A stretch of DNA of 64,000 nucleotides from Clostridium sp. 1001271st1 H5 (GTDB taxonomy: Bacteria > Bacillota > Clostridia > Lachnospirales > Lachnospiraceae): the NCBI RefSeq assembly GCF_005845215.1, contig NZ_SPHO01000021.1, positions 45,918-109,917 of the forward strand, written 5' to 3'. This document shows, in pieces, positions 25,422 through 33,485 of the stretch. A model generated the notes under the pieces. It had not been told where the DNA came from. It did not search any database and saw only the letters and a list, made by a program, of their open reading frames with translations. The position numbers were made by a program, and so were the translations under genes. The first letter of the stretch is position 1, and every line of letters begins with the position of its first letter.

Positions 25422-25541
25422 ATGGATGACTGTAAATGTGATGTGTGATGCCCTTCCTGGGTGAGCGTCCCATCAATTGTTTGCGGTCATTTTTTGTTTG
25501 TACGCCATTACAGGGACAATCAGTGAAAAATCTCTACGGTT

Positions 25542-25745
25542 TCAATTATCACCGGTTTTGTAATCATCCCTTGCCCAGTTGGGCGCATTGACGGGACCGG
25601 CTTTGGCGTTGCCGTTTTTGGCGGCTCCCTGGATTTCGGGAACCTGGGCCTGCTCATTTTTGGGATGGTTCATTTTATGGTGATTTTCAGTTCCATGATT
25701 ATCTGCGCCGTAAGGGCTGGGTCTTCTCATTCCTGCTTTTGCCAT
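25542..25745 (-). CDS. Small hydrophilic protein, 67 residues, unknown
   Basis: Minus-strand frame starting MAKAGMRRPSPYGADNHGTE and ending PVNAPNWARDDYKTGDN. It is rich in Asn, Gly, Pro, Lys and His and has no hydrophobic core, so it is likely disordered. Composition recalls small spore or coat proteins, but there is no family match I can name. GGAAAGGAGG stands 7 bases before the chosen ATG, an excellent ribosome-binding site. It converges with the NUDIX gene. A perfect palindrome ACCTATAGGT (25825-25834) lies upstream in its promoter region. Confidence 0.6.
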   Translation of the reverse strand: MAKAGMRRPSPYGADNHGTENHHKMNHPKNEQAQVPEIQGAAKNGNAKAGPVNAPNWARDDYKTGDN

Positions 25746-25937
25746 TATCATACCTCCTTTCCATAGTAGTTTTTGAACCATTGGCTGAAAATATTCGGAA
25801 AAGTAGAAGGAAAATATCAACTGAACCTATAGGTATTTTTGGTAATCACTGGACATTGATAGTTTCATATTGATAGTTAGTATTTTTTCGTGTATCCTAT
25901 TTTTAGTAAATCGGTATCTGTAAAGGAGTGTTTAATA

Positions 25938-26297
25938 TTGGATTATAAGAAAAAAGCAATTGATTGTGTTAAGGACACGGTTTTACCCATTCAACGTGCC
26001 CAATTTGAAGAATGTGGATGCAGCTTAGATGAGCAGTATAAAAAATACGGCAACACAGAAATGCTTATAGCGAGAATAATTGACCCGGGGCATATCTATG
26101 AAATAGGCTATCCTAAATGCGTTTGTGATGAGGTGCTGTCTGGCAAAGTAACAGAAGTGTCCCATTGCGAATGCTCAAGGAACAGCATTTTATATATTTT
26201 ACAAGATTTATTACCGGACAAGGATATACAAGTTGAAATAATACATACGGTATTAGGTGGAGCTAATGATTGCCGATTTAAGGTAACTATTTGCTGA
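25938..26297 (+). CDS. Cysteine-containing protein of unknown function (V4R/DUF6144-like C-terminal pattern)
   Basis: A 119-residue protein starting at TTG 25938 (AAAGGAG lies 9 bases upstream). Cysteines are frequent: EECGCS, YPKCVCDEV, SHCECSRN and DCRFKVTIC. The end, CECSRNSILYILQDL...VEIIHTVLGGANDCRFKV, resembles small ligand-binding proteins of the V4R/hydrocarbon-binding kind, in which a C.CS motif and a GG..C.F.I strand recur; this is recognition by eye. The gene is clearly more AT-rich and uses different codons from its neighbours, suggesting recent transfer. It stands beside an odd intergenic stretch (26298-26778). Confidence 0.5.
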   Translation: MDYKKKAIDCVKDTVLPIQRAQFEECGCSLDEQYKKYGNTEMLIARIIDPGHIYEIGYPKCVCDEVLSGKVTEVSHCECSRNSILYILQDLLPDKDIQVEIIHTVLGGANDCRFKVTIC

Positions 26298-26707
26298 AAC
26301 AGATTATATTAGTAATGGTCAATTTGGAGCCGCTAACCATCGAAATGTTGGCAGCCAAAAACAAGTCTCCCCTTAAGGCTGAAATACCTAAAGGGGAGAA
26401 TGACAATGAGCTATGATGGATGATAAGGAACTCCATTCGCCGCATAAGGTGTGCCCTGCCAATTAAATGCGATAATTGCTTGCCAGGTAGGGGGAACAGC
26501 GGCGAGCGCTGCGGTGAGAGCCGCATCACCGGCAGTCTTATAAAAATCTTCCTGGGTACGGCTATTTCCATCAGCATAACTTCATGCTATATTCTACCTA
26601 TATATATTACTCTATCAGACATGGTAAAGTCACAAACATGCAAAAAAACAACGTAAAAACGTACTTTTTGACCCCGCAATATTAAGGAATCGTTAATAAT
26701 TATTATT
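26298..26707. other. Gene-poor mosaic stretch with potential structured RNA
   Basis: I see no convincing gene here. The stem CTCCCCTT (26367-26374)/AAGGGGAG (26391-26398) may terminate the preceding gene. A GC-rich core then folds on paper: TCGCCGC (26437-26443) with GCGGCGA (26499-26505), enclosing CAATTA (26460-26465)/TAATTG (26473-26478), followed by CTGCGGTGA (26509-26517) with TCACC-G-GCAG (26526-26535). The flanks are very AT-rich. It may be an RNA element or a remnant of a mobile element. Confidence 0.4.
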
Positions 26708-26736
26708 TTGCATTCCCACCCAATATATGGTACACT
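26708..26736 (+). promoter_or_regulatory. Sigma-A promoter of the zinc-ribbon/ABC operon
   Basis: TTGCAT (26708-26713), 17-base spacer, TACACT (26731-26736), about 43 bases before the ATPase start. Confidence 0.6.
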
Positions 26737-26778
26737 GAGTCCTGTATCATAGATTGTTTTACAGGAGTGGTTGCAGGA

Positions 26779-27453
26779 ATGCTGGAAATATCAGGAATTT
26801 ATAAATCCTTTCACAGACAGAGTATTTTAGCGGGAGTGGACCTGACGGTGGCTCCGGGAGAATGTGTGGGTATAGTGGGGTATAACGGCTGCGGCAAGAC
26901 CACTCTTTTATCGATTCTGGCAGGCGCCCAGAAAGCGGACAAGGGCAGTATCCTCTACAACGGCAGGCAGGCGTCAGGCCATCCCCGGGTATTTGCGGAG
27001 GAGGCAGCTTATGTGCCCCAGGAGAATCCGCTTATGGAGGAACTGACCGTAAGGGATAACCTGCTTTTGTGGTACAGGGGAAGCAGGAAGCAGATGGAAT
27101 CGGATTTAAAGGGCGGAGCAGCTTCCATGCTGGGCGTGGACCAAATGCTTGAACGCACAGTGGGAAAGATTTCCGGGGGTATGAAGAAGCGGCTCAGCAT
27201 AGCCTGTGCCCTGTCCAACCACGCACCGGTCCTTATCATGGATGAGCCTGGGGCGGCACTGGATTTGGAGTGTAAGGAAATCATCCGGCACTACCTCAGG
27301 GAATATATGGCTTCAGGCGGGGCTGTCATACTGACATCCCATGAACTGGCAGAGCTGGCGCTGTGTACGAAGATGTGCATATTAAAAGGCGGAGTTTTAA
27401 GTGAAATCGATTGTGGTCTGTCAGCGAATGAGCTGATTGGCCAGTTTCGATAG
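26779..27453 (+). CDS. ABC transporter ATP-binding protein (ABC-2 export type)
   Basis: A 224-residue ATPase: Walker A GYNGCGKTTLLSILAG (~38-53), Q-loop YVPQENPLMEELT, signature KISGGMKKRLSIACAL, Walker B VLIMDEPGAALDLE and the switch His in LTSHELAEL. The glycine-rich SGGMKKRL form is typical of ATPases that pair with ABC-2 exporter permeases, here likely the products at 29391 and 30575. The ATG at 26779 is preferred over an in-frame GTG at 26767, which overlaps the AGGAG ribosome-binding site. Confidence 0.87.
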   Translation: MLEISGIYKSFHRQSILAGVDLTVAPGECVGIVGYNGCGKTTLLSILAGAQKADKGSILYNGRQASGHPRVFAEEAAYVPQENPLMEELTVRDNLLLWYRGSRKQMESDLKGGAASMLGVDQMLERTVGKISGGMKKRLSIACALSNHAPVLIMDEPGAALDLECKEIIRHYLREYMASGGAVILTSHELAELALCTKMCILKGGVLSEIDCGLSANELIGQFR

Positions 27454-27530
27454 ATACATAATAAAGGGCAGCCGGTGCGGTATGATGCAGGGCAGCGGAA
27501 AGGTCCTTTTACAAGGGAGGAGAGAGAAAT

Positions 27531-29366
27531 ATGAAATGCACCAAGTGTGGAGCAGAGCAGGAAGCAGATGTAAAATTCTGTACCCAGTGCGGAGCTCCGA
27601 TGGAACATGACAATCAGGCGCCGGAAGACGGCGGCTCTGAGCCGTTAAAAGAAGAGGCGGCAGCTGAGTCCGGGTCTGCAAAAGAAGAGGCGCCGGCAGC
27701 TGTCTGTGCGCCGGAAGAGCCTCAGCCGAATAAGAAGTTCGTCAAGGTACTGGCTGCTGTGGTGGCCATTGCGGCTGTCATTGCCATCGCGGCCCTGGCT
27801 TATATGAAGATGAACACAAAGGACCCCAAGCAGGTGGTTATTGATGCCTTTGAAAATGTGTTTCCGGAAGGCCAGGTATATCCTTCTGAGGAGCTGTTCG
27901 GGCTGAAGGATTTTGCTGAGACAGTGAAGACAGCCGACAGCCAGGGCGGGCTGACCCTCAAGATGGACAGCTGTTCGGATGAGACAGTCAATACCTATGC
28001 GGGAAGCGGCCTTCGCTTTGAGACAAAGGATGACAAGACCAATGGAAAAAGCTTCTTTAACATGGGCGTAATCTATAACGGCATGGACCTTGCCAATCTG
28101 AATGCATATTATGGGGACGATACCCTGATGCTTGCGGTTCCGGAGCTTTCCGGCAAGGTGTTTACCGTGGACCTGGGAGAAGGACTGGCGGACCGCATTA
28201 AGAATTCGCCTACCGTAGGTCCGCTGCTGGAGCAGAACGGCGTGGATGTAGAAGGCATGGCGGCTTATTTCACGGAGCTGGTAGATGAGGCTGAAAAAGC
28301 CCAGTCAGAAGGCAAGCAGCCCTTTGATGTGGAAGCGCTGATTACCCGTTACAAAGAGGGATGTAAGGCCCAGGAGAATTTCAAGGCAGCCCTGACCGTT
28401 GAAAAAGCCGGTAAGGGAACCTATACCATGGACGGCGCACAGGTGAGCTGTCAGGGATACAATGTAACTGTCAGCAAGGATTCCATGATTGAATTCCTTC
28501 GCCTTTCCACTGATTTCTTCCTGCAGGATGAGACTCTGAAAGCAGATTTCATGCGCCAGCTGGAGACTACTGTGAAGATGAGTGAGCTTATGGGCGGAAC
28601 CATGTCAGGCACAGGAAACCTGTCCGCGGAGGAGATGCAGCAGCAGTCCTACGAGGAGGCCAAGGAAATGGCGGACCAGATGATAGAATATCTGGATAAG
28701 GCGCTGACCGATGTGAATATGACGGTTTATGTGGATAAAAAGGGACGTCTGGCAGCAGTGGAGGGCTCTACCAATCTCCATGTGGATGATTCGGATGTTT
28801 CCGAAGAGGGCTTTGTGGCAGTGACCTTTAGCTGCCAGCTTCAGGGCGGTTCTTACCTGACACAGAATGCACTGGCCAACATTACCCTGGAAGATGCCAC
28901 GGATACAGTGAGCATTGATATGGTAAAGCAGGGAACCTATGACGGAAGCGTACTGACCAGTGACCTTTCACTGGACCTGGCTGTGCCGGATGATGAGGCT
29001 TATAATTTTACATATACAAGCACCTATGATTCCAAGGACGGAAGCTACCACCTGTCCGGCGAGGTAGGCGGAAACGGTTCGCAGCTTGTGAAGATATCCG
29101 CAACCGGCGCAGTGGACCAGCTGGAAAAGGGCAAATCTGTGCATGTGAACATTGATTCCCTGGAGACATCGGTTCTGGATGATTCCGTGAATGTGGTTCT
29201 CAGCGGCGAATACTATTACCAGCCTCTGTCAGGAGAAATCACTCCTTTAGAGGGCGAGGCCATGGATATGCTGTCTGCCACGGAAGAGGATTGGACCAAT
29301 GTGGGAATGGAAATGCTGTTTGGCGTCATGGGATTAGGCAGCCAGCTGGGAGTATCCATGTATTAA
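27531..29366 (+). CDS. Zinc-ribbon membrane-anchored protein with a large extracytoplasmic domain
   Basis: A 611-residue protein. The N terminus is a zinc ribbon, MKCTKCGAEQEADVKFCTQC (two CxxC pairs). A Glu/Ala/Pro-rich linker follows, then one membrane helix (VLAAVVAIAAVIAIAALAYM, ~68-87). The remaining ~520 residues would lie outside the cell and are acidic, with alternating strand-like segments and no motif I recognise; paired late repeats (GSYLTQNALANITLEDATD, GSYHLSGEVGGNGS) suggest beta structure. Similar zinc-ribbon, single-helix proteins occur next to ABC exporters in Firmicutes. It sits between the ATPase and its permeases, so it may be a scaffold or sensor of that system. Confidence 0.65.
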   Translation: MKCTKCGAEQEADVKFCTQCGAPMEHDNQAPEDGGSEPLKEEAAAESGSAKEEAPAAVCAPEEPQPNKKFVKVLAAVVAIAAVIAIAALAYMKMNTKDPKQVVIDAFENVFPEGQVYPSEELFGLKDFAETVKTADSQGGLTLKMDSCSDETVNTYAGSGLRFETKDDKTNGKSFFNMGVIYNGMDLANLNAYYGDDTLMLAVPELSGKVFTVDLGEGLADRIKNSPTVGPLLEQNGVDVEGMAAYFTELVDEAEKAQSEGKQPFDVEALITRYKEGCKAQENFKAALTVEKAGKGTYTMDGAQVSCQGYNVTVSKDSMIEFLRLSTDFFLQDETLKADFMRQLETTVKMSELMGGTMSGTGNLSAEEMQQQSYEEAKEMADQMIEYLDKALTDVNMTVYVDKKGRLAAVEGSTNLHVDDSDVSEEGFVAVTFSCQLQGGSYLTQNALANITLEDATDTVSIDMVKQGTYDGSVLTSDLSLDLAVPDDEAYNFTYTSTYDSKDGSYHLSGEVGGNGSQLVKISATGAVDQLEKGKSVHVNIDSLETSVLDDSVNVVLSGEYYYQPLSGEITPLEGEAMDMLSATEEDWTNVGMEMLFGVMGLGSQLGVSMY

Positions 29367-29390
29367 TAAGATAAAAAGGAATGGGAAGAT

Positions 29391-30578
29391 ATGTCTGCAC
29401 GTCTGGTTTATCTCAGGCTTGAGTTAAAACGAGCATGTAAAAAGCTTCCCCACATCTTTGCAGGGGCAATCGTGCTGTTACTTTTAGCGGGTACGATTGC
29501 CCTTTTGTCAGCCAGGATGCTGTATGGGGAAAAGTCAGCAGGAAGGATTGCCGTAGGGGTAGTGCTTCCGGAAGGCGATGCCGTTGCGAAGAAGGCACTG
29601 GCCATGGTCAGTTCGCTGGAAAGCGTCAAGAGCATCTGCGATTTTGAATATATGAATAAAGAGGAATGCCTGGATAAGCTGAAAGCAGGGAAATTGTATG
29701 CGGTGATGGAAGTGCCGGAGGGATTTGTGCAGGACATCATGAACGGAACCAATACGCCGGTGAAAATTCTGCTGCCCAGGGGGGCGGGCCTGGAAAGCCG
29801 CATCTTCAAGGAATTGACAGATGCAGGCGCCTCGACCCTGGGAGCAAGCCAGGCGGGTATCTATGCAGGGGATGAACTGCTGTACCTTTATGGCATGGCG
29901 GATTCCGTAAGCAGCCTGGAGGCGGACCTGAACCGGATATACATGGGCTACAGCCTGCCCCGAATGGATTATTTTAAGAATGTCAAGGTCAGTGCAACAG
30001 GAGATGTGGATACGATTCATTTTTACGGTATCAGCACAGCGGTGCTGTTTCTGCTGCTCTGCGCCATTCCGGTGTCCGCCTATCTGGCTTCAGGCTCTGT
30101 GTCCATGAAGCGGAAGCTGGCGCTTATGGGAGTGGGAAAGGGGACCCTGATGGCAGCCAGGATATTGGGAGTGGGAATGCTGTTTCTGGCAGTGGCTCTG
30201 TGTACGGCCCTGGGAGCCTCCTTCATGGGACTCATAAAGCTAAGCCTGCCCGGACTGGCAGCCCTTGTGATGGTCTGCCTGGGGGCGGCGTCCATGGTGG
30301 TATTCCTTTATCAGGCAGCCGGAAGCCTTATGGGCGGCGTTATGCTGCTGTTTCTGGCAGTGACTGCCATGCACTTTTTGGCAGGCGGATTCCTTCCTCT
30401 GGTATTCCTCCCCACCACGTTCCGGGCTGCGGCCCCGTTTCTTCCCTCCTACGTGCTGATGGAGGGGATGAAGCTTGTGGTCACATCGTCCTTTAGTCTG
30501 GCGGTATTCATAAAGCTGGCAGTACTGGCCCTGGCCGGTTTCCTGTTCAGCGTGGGAGTGGAGGTGGTCAGGGAATGA
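29391..30578 (+). CDS. ABC-2 type transporter permease (first of pair)
   Basis: A 395-residue protein with one N-terminal helix (LPHIFAGAIVLLLLAGTIAL, ~20-39), a ~165-residue extracytoplasmic domain, and about five to six C-terminal helices from ~210. This is the layout of YhgE/ABC-2 exporter permeases. It likely forms half of an export channel with the product at 30575, driven by the ATPase at 26779. Start ATG follows AAGGAATGGGAAG. The last bases overlap the next gene by 4 (ATGA), implying coupled translation. Confidence 0.78.
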   Translation: MSARLVYLRLELKRACKKLPHIFAGAIVLLLLAGTIALLSARMLYGEKSAGRIAVGVVLPEGDAVAKKALAMVSSLESVKSICDFEYMNKEECLDKLKAGKLYAVMEVPEGFVQDIMNGTNTPVKILLPRGAGLESRIFKELTDAGASTLGASQAGIYAGDELLYLYGMADSVSSLEADLNRIYMGYSLPRMDYFKNVKVSATGDVDTIHFYGISTAVLFLLLCAIPVSAYLASGSVSMKRKLALMGVGKGTLMAARILGVGMLFLAVALCTALGASFMGLIKLSLPGLAALVMVCLGAASMVVFLYQAAGSLMGGVMLLFLAVTAMHFLAGGFLPLVFLPTTFRAAAPFLPSYVLMEGMKLVVTSSFSLAVFIKLAVLALAGFLFSVGVEVVRE

Positions 30579-31675
30579 AACGGGTTGCTATGTGGTTTTT
30601 GCTGTCGTGCAAACGATATATGAGAAAATGGTCCTTTCTGTTCATCCTGCTGCTCCTTCCTGCCGGGGTTCTGGCAGCGGGCCAGGCCCAGAAACAGGGC
30701 AGCCAGGAAGTGAACATCGCCATCAGTGTGGAGGAGAGCGGTGAGAATGCGCTGGGAGACGCCCTGGCGGACAGTCTTCTGAACCGGCCGAGGGGAGAGG
30801 AGGCAGGCATGTTCCGCTTCTATCTGTGCAGTGACGAGGAGGAGGTCAGGGCGGAGGTGGCATCCAGGCGGGCTGAATGCGGTTACGTGGTCTACGGCGG
30901 ACTGAGAGAGAAGCTGGATTCCAAATCCTATAAGCGCTCCATTGGCGTTTATTCGGCGCCGTCCACAGTGGCAGCCGCCCTTTCCACGGAAACTGTGTTT
31001 GCAGCCCTCATGAAAATATATGACGGGGAACTGCTGGCGGATTACGTGGCTGAAAATGAGCTGTTCGGCCCGGTGGGAGCCGCAGGCAGCGAAGCCAGGG
31101 AAGCCGCTGCCGCACAGGCCGGAGAGCTATACACAAAATGGCTGGACAATGGCTCCACATTCCGGTTTCAGTACCAGTTCCAGGGGCAGGAAGGGGAGGC
31201 GGCGGCCTTTGGGGACAGCCGGACAGATGTATTTCCTGTCAGGGGTCTGGTGGCTGTGTACGTGTTCATCACAGGTCTGTACGGGGCTGTGGTTATGTGC
31301 AGCGATGAGGAACGCGGCTTGTTTCTGCCCCTTTCATACGGATACAGGATTCCCTGCCGTCTGGCCTCCATGGCGGCGCCTGCCGTGATGGTCTCTGTAT
31401 CGGGTCTGCTGGCCCTGAAGGCAGGAGGCGTGATGACATCCCTGCCAGGGGAAACACTGGCCATGGCAGGTTACTGCTGCGCTGTCATAGCGTCAGCCTG
31501 GGTCCTGCGCCTGGTATGCCGCAGGCCCCAGGTCCTCTGCTGCATCATTCCATTCCTGGTTATTGGGAGTCTTGTGTTCTGCCCGGTTTTTGTGGATGCA
31601 GGAAGATTTTTCCCCGGGCTGGACCAGGTGGGGAGGCTGTTTCCGCCGTGGTATTATTTGCAGGTGTTCAGGTAA
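30575..31675 (+). CDS. ABC-2 type transporter permease (second of pair)
   Basis: A 366-residue protein with the same layout as its neighbour: an N-terminal helix (WSFLFILLLLPAGVLAAGQA), an extracytoplasmic region to ~220, then about six helices with the segment DEERGLFLPLSYGYRIPCRL between the first two. Sequence similarity to the 29391 product is low by eye, so they likely form a heterodimer. The exported substrate is unknown. The operon has no obvious immunity or precursor peptide gene. Confidence 0.75.
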   Translation: MKRVAMWFLLSCKRYMRKWSFLFILLLLPAGVLAAGQAQKQGSQEVNIAISVEESGENALGDALADSLLNRPRGEEAGMFRFYLCSDEEEVRAEVASRRAECGYVVYGGLREKLDSKSYKRSIGVYSAPSTVAAALSTETVFAALMKIYDGELLADYVAENELFGPVGAAGSEAREAAAAQAGELYTKWLDNGSTFRFQYQFQGQEGEAAAFGDSRTDVFPVRGLVAVYVFITGLYGAVVMCSDEERGLFLPLSYGYRIPCRLASMAAPAVMVSVSGLLALKAGGVMTSLPGETLAMAGYCCAVIASAWVLRLVCRRPQVLCCIIPFLVIGSLVFCPVFVDAGRFFPGLDQVGRLFPPWYYLQVFR

Positions 31676-31880
31676 AAGAATGGGATAAGAAGAGGGATGA
31701 GAAAGCTGATATTGTTTTCTCGTCCTTTTTTCATGACCCATTTTATATTTTACCTATATATAAAGTGCGGAGAATGGTGTTATGCTTTTAATAAACTAAA
31801 ATGATTTTGTGATAATTGCACAAATAGCAGATGGAAATGTGTTTATAATTGACAAAAAGAAGAAAAGCTGCAATATCTGA
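31676..31880. other. AT-rich spacer without a visible gene
   Basis: I see no frame with a ribosome-binding site. The end of the gap (GCAAT 31870-31874 with ATTGC 31880-31884 and TTTTTT) may be a weak terminator of the ABC operon, overlapping the -35 element of the next promoter. Confidence 0.4.
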
Positions 31881-31909
31881 TTGCTTTTTTGTTTAAAAGC
31901 GGCTATACT
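31881..31909 (+). promoter_or_regulatory. Sigma-A promoter of the proline-racemase-family gene
   Basis: TTGCTT (31881-31886), 17-base spacer, TATACT (31904-31909). Transcription would start near 31916, just before the first operator-like inverted repeat. Confidence 0.62.
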
Positions 31910-31920
31910 CTTCAATAAGA

Positions 31921-31982
31921 GGTAGGACCAGTTTTAAAGACTAATAAAATAAATCTTTTTTTTAGATAAAGTGGTCCTACCA
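31921..31982 (+). promoter_or_regulatory. Inverted-repeat operator candidates for the FCD-GntR regulator
   Basis: GGTAGGACCA (31921-31930) and TGGTCCTACC (31972-31981) are exact reverse complements. The second, extended to TGGTCCTACCA, is a self-complementary TGGTnnnACCA site, the form bound by FadR/FCD-type GntR regulators. The copies lie just after the predicted start of transcription and just before the ribosome-binding site. The gntR gene is 1.5 kb downstream. Confidence 0.6.
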
Positions 31983-32004
31983 ATCAGAGAGGAGGGAGGA
32001 AAAA

Positions 32005-33006
32005 TTGAAGTTTTCAAAGTTTATTGAGACCATTGATACCCATACATTTGGCGAGCCCACCAGAAGCATCATTGCAGGTGTACCAAGGTTAAAGGGTGAT
32101 ACAATGACACGTAAACAGGAGTACTTTAAAGAACACTGCGATTGGATACGCACCATGACTATGCTGGAACCCCGGGGCGGGAATGTAATGTCAGGCGCGG
32201 TAATCACGGAGCCCTGTATGGAAGAAGCGGATGTGGGCGTTATTTTCATTGATTCCGGCGGATATTTTCCCATGTGCGGTCACAGTACCATCGGTGTGAC
32301 AACCATGCTGGTGGAAACAGGAATGGTTCCGGTAATAGAACCATGTACGACTGTAAAACTGGAAACACCGGCAGGTTTAGTTACGGCTGTGGCCCAGGTG
32401 GAAGGAGGACGCGTCAAAAGTGTAACATTTGAAAACATTCCTTGTTTCCTTTATGAAAGTAAAACACTTTTCTTTGAGGGAGCCGGAGCTGTTTCCGTTG
32501 ATGTGGCCTATGGAGGCGGAAGTTTTGCCCTGGTACCGGCGCAGGCATTTGGGATAAAGCTGGTGGCTGGGAATCTTCCGGAGATTCTGCGCTGGTCAAA
32601 AATCATACAGGACAGAGTCAATGAGGATATAGGGTTCCGACACCCTGAAAAGCCGGAGATTTGCGGTGTTTCCCAGGTTCATTGGTATTCTCCGCCTGTG
32701 GAGCGGGAGGATGTGGATGCCCGCAGCGTGAATGTTTTTCTTCCGGGGGTAGACCGTTCTCCCTGTGGTACAGGGACATCTGCCCGGGCAGTGACATTAT
32801 TTGTCCAGGGAAAACTGGGACTGGGCGAAGAATTTTCCCAGGAGAGTCTGACCGGAGGAAAATTTACCGCAAAAATCAAGCAGTCAGTAAGTGTAGGCGG
32901 ATATCCCGGAGCTGTGCCCACATTAACCGGTGCGGCGCATATTACCGGATTCCATAAATTCGTAGTTGATTCAGAGGATTCTCTTGCATTTGGATTTCCT
33001 TTCTGA
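32005..33006 (+). CDS. Proline-racemase-family enzyme (two catalytic cysteines)
   Basis: A 333-residue protein of the proline racemase / hydroxyproline epimerase family. Both active-site cysteines are present: PMCGHSTIG (Cys91) and RSPCGTGTSARA (Cys254). So it should be a racemase or 2-epimerase, not the Thr/Cys dehydratase. Family members act on proline, 4-hydroxyproline or related imino acids; the exact substrate is not readable. The start is TTG at 32005, directly after GGAGGGAGGA. RidA follows 47 bases after the stop. The neighbours (opine-type dehydrogenase, M24 hydrolase) point to an N-substituted or cyclic amino acid pathway. Confidence 0.87.
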   Translation: MKFSKFIETIDTHTFGEPTRSIIAGVPRLKGDTMTRKQEYFKEHCDWIRTMTMLEPRGGNVMSGAVITEPCMEEADVGVIFIDSGGYFPMCGHSTIGVTTMLVETGMVPVIEPCTTVKLETPAGLVTAVAQVEGGRVKSVTFENIPCFLYESKTLFFEGAGAVSVDVAYGGGSFALVPAQAFGIKLVAGNLPEILRWSKIIQDRVNEDIGFRHPEKPEICGVSQVHWYSPPVEREDVDARSVNVFLPGVDRSPCGTGTSARAVTLFVQGKLGLGEEFSQESLTGGKFTAKIKQSVSVGGYPGAVPTLTGAAHITGFHKFVVDSEDSLAFGFPF

Positions 33007-33053
33007 ATCCATTAACGCCATCATAACAAAATATAGGAAGGGAGGTGAAACAT

Positions 33054-33401
33054 ATGATAGAGAGATACGGAGGAAACGGAAGATACCATAATGCAGTCAT
33101 TTGTAATGGCGTTCTCTATTTGTCAGGTCAGACAGCCACGGAAGCCGGTGATGACATTGCATTGCAATCGGAAGGGACCTTAAAAAAAATCAGCAGAATT
33201 CTGGAAGAGTATGGTTCAGATAAAGACCATATTCTTCATGCAGATGTCTATGTCCGCAATCAGACAGATGTGCAGGCATTCAATGCTGCCTGGGATGCCT
33301 GGATTAATCCGGATACTGCACCGTCGCGGGCTTGCATGGTGACGGCCCTGGGACGTCCGCCGATTCTGGTAGAGGTGGTAGTTACCGCATCCGTTAAGTA
33401 A
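33054..33401 (+). CDS. RidA-family (YjgF/YER057c) protein
   Basis: A 115-residue RidA-fold protein: VICNGVLYLSGQTA, ILHADVYVRNQTDVQAFNAA and APSRACMVTALGRPPILVEV, with the conserved Arg that binds the carboxylate of enamine/imine intermediates. RidA proteins hydrolyse reactive enamines or imines made by amino-acid-degrading enzymes. Its position after a racemase suits clean-up of an imine in the same pathway. The ATG at 33054 has GGAGGTG 7 bases upstream; the in-frame GTG at 33045 lies within that site. Confidence 0.88.
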   Translation: MIERYGGNGRYHNAVICNGVLYLSGQTATEAGDDIALQSEGTLKKISRILEEYGSDKDHILHADVYVRNQTDVQAFNAAWDAWINPDTAPSRACMVTALGRPPILVEVVVTASVK

Positions 33402-33423
33402 AACACGGGGTAACAAATTCTGG

Positions 33424-33451
33424 TTGCATTTTTCTCATGAATCATTATAAT
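33424..33451 (+). promoter_or_regulatory. Sigma-A promoter of the GntR regulator gene
   Basis: TTGCAT (33424-33429), 16-base spacer, perfect TATAAT (33446-33451), 35 bases before the regulator's ATG. Confidence 0.6.
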
Positions 33452-33485
33452 CAAGAGATAGAAGTAAGTTGATTAGGAGAGAACG

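Noticed and set aside
26506..26539. Resemblance to group II intron domain V (GAGC...GCGGTGAGAGCCGC...)
   Set aside because: The apical stem and GNRA-like loop fit, but the lower stem does not pair after two bases, and there is no reverse transcriptase or other intron domain nearby.
26437..26540. Possible c-di-AMP (ydaO) or THF riboswitch, from GGTAGGGGGAACA and GGTGAGAGCCGCATC-like fragments
   Set aside because: The conserved partner halves of both classes are missing, and the downstream gene lies over 200 bases away behind its own promoter.
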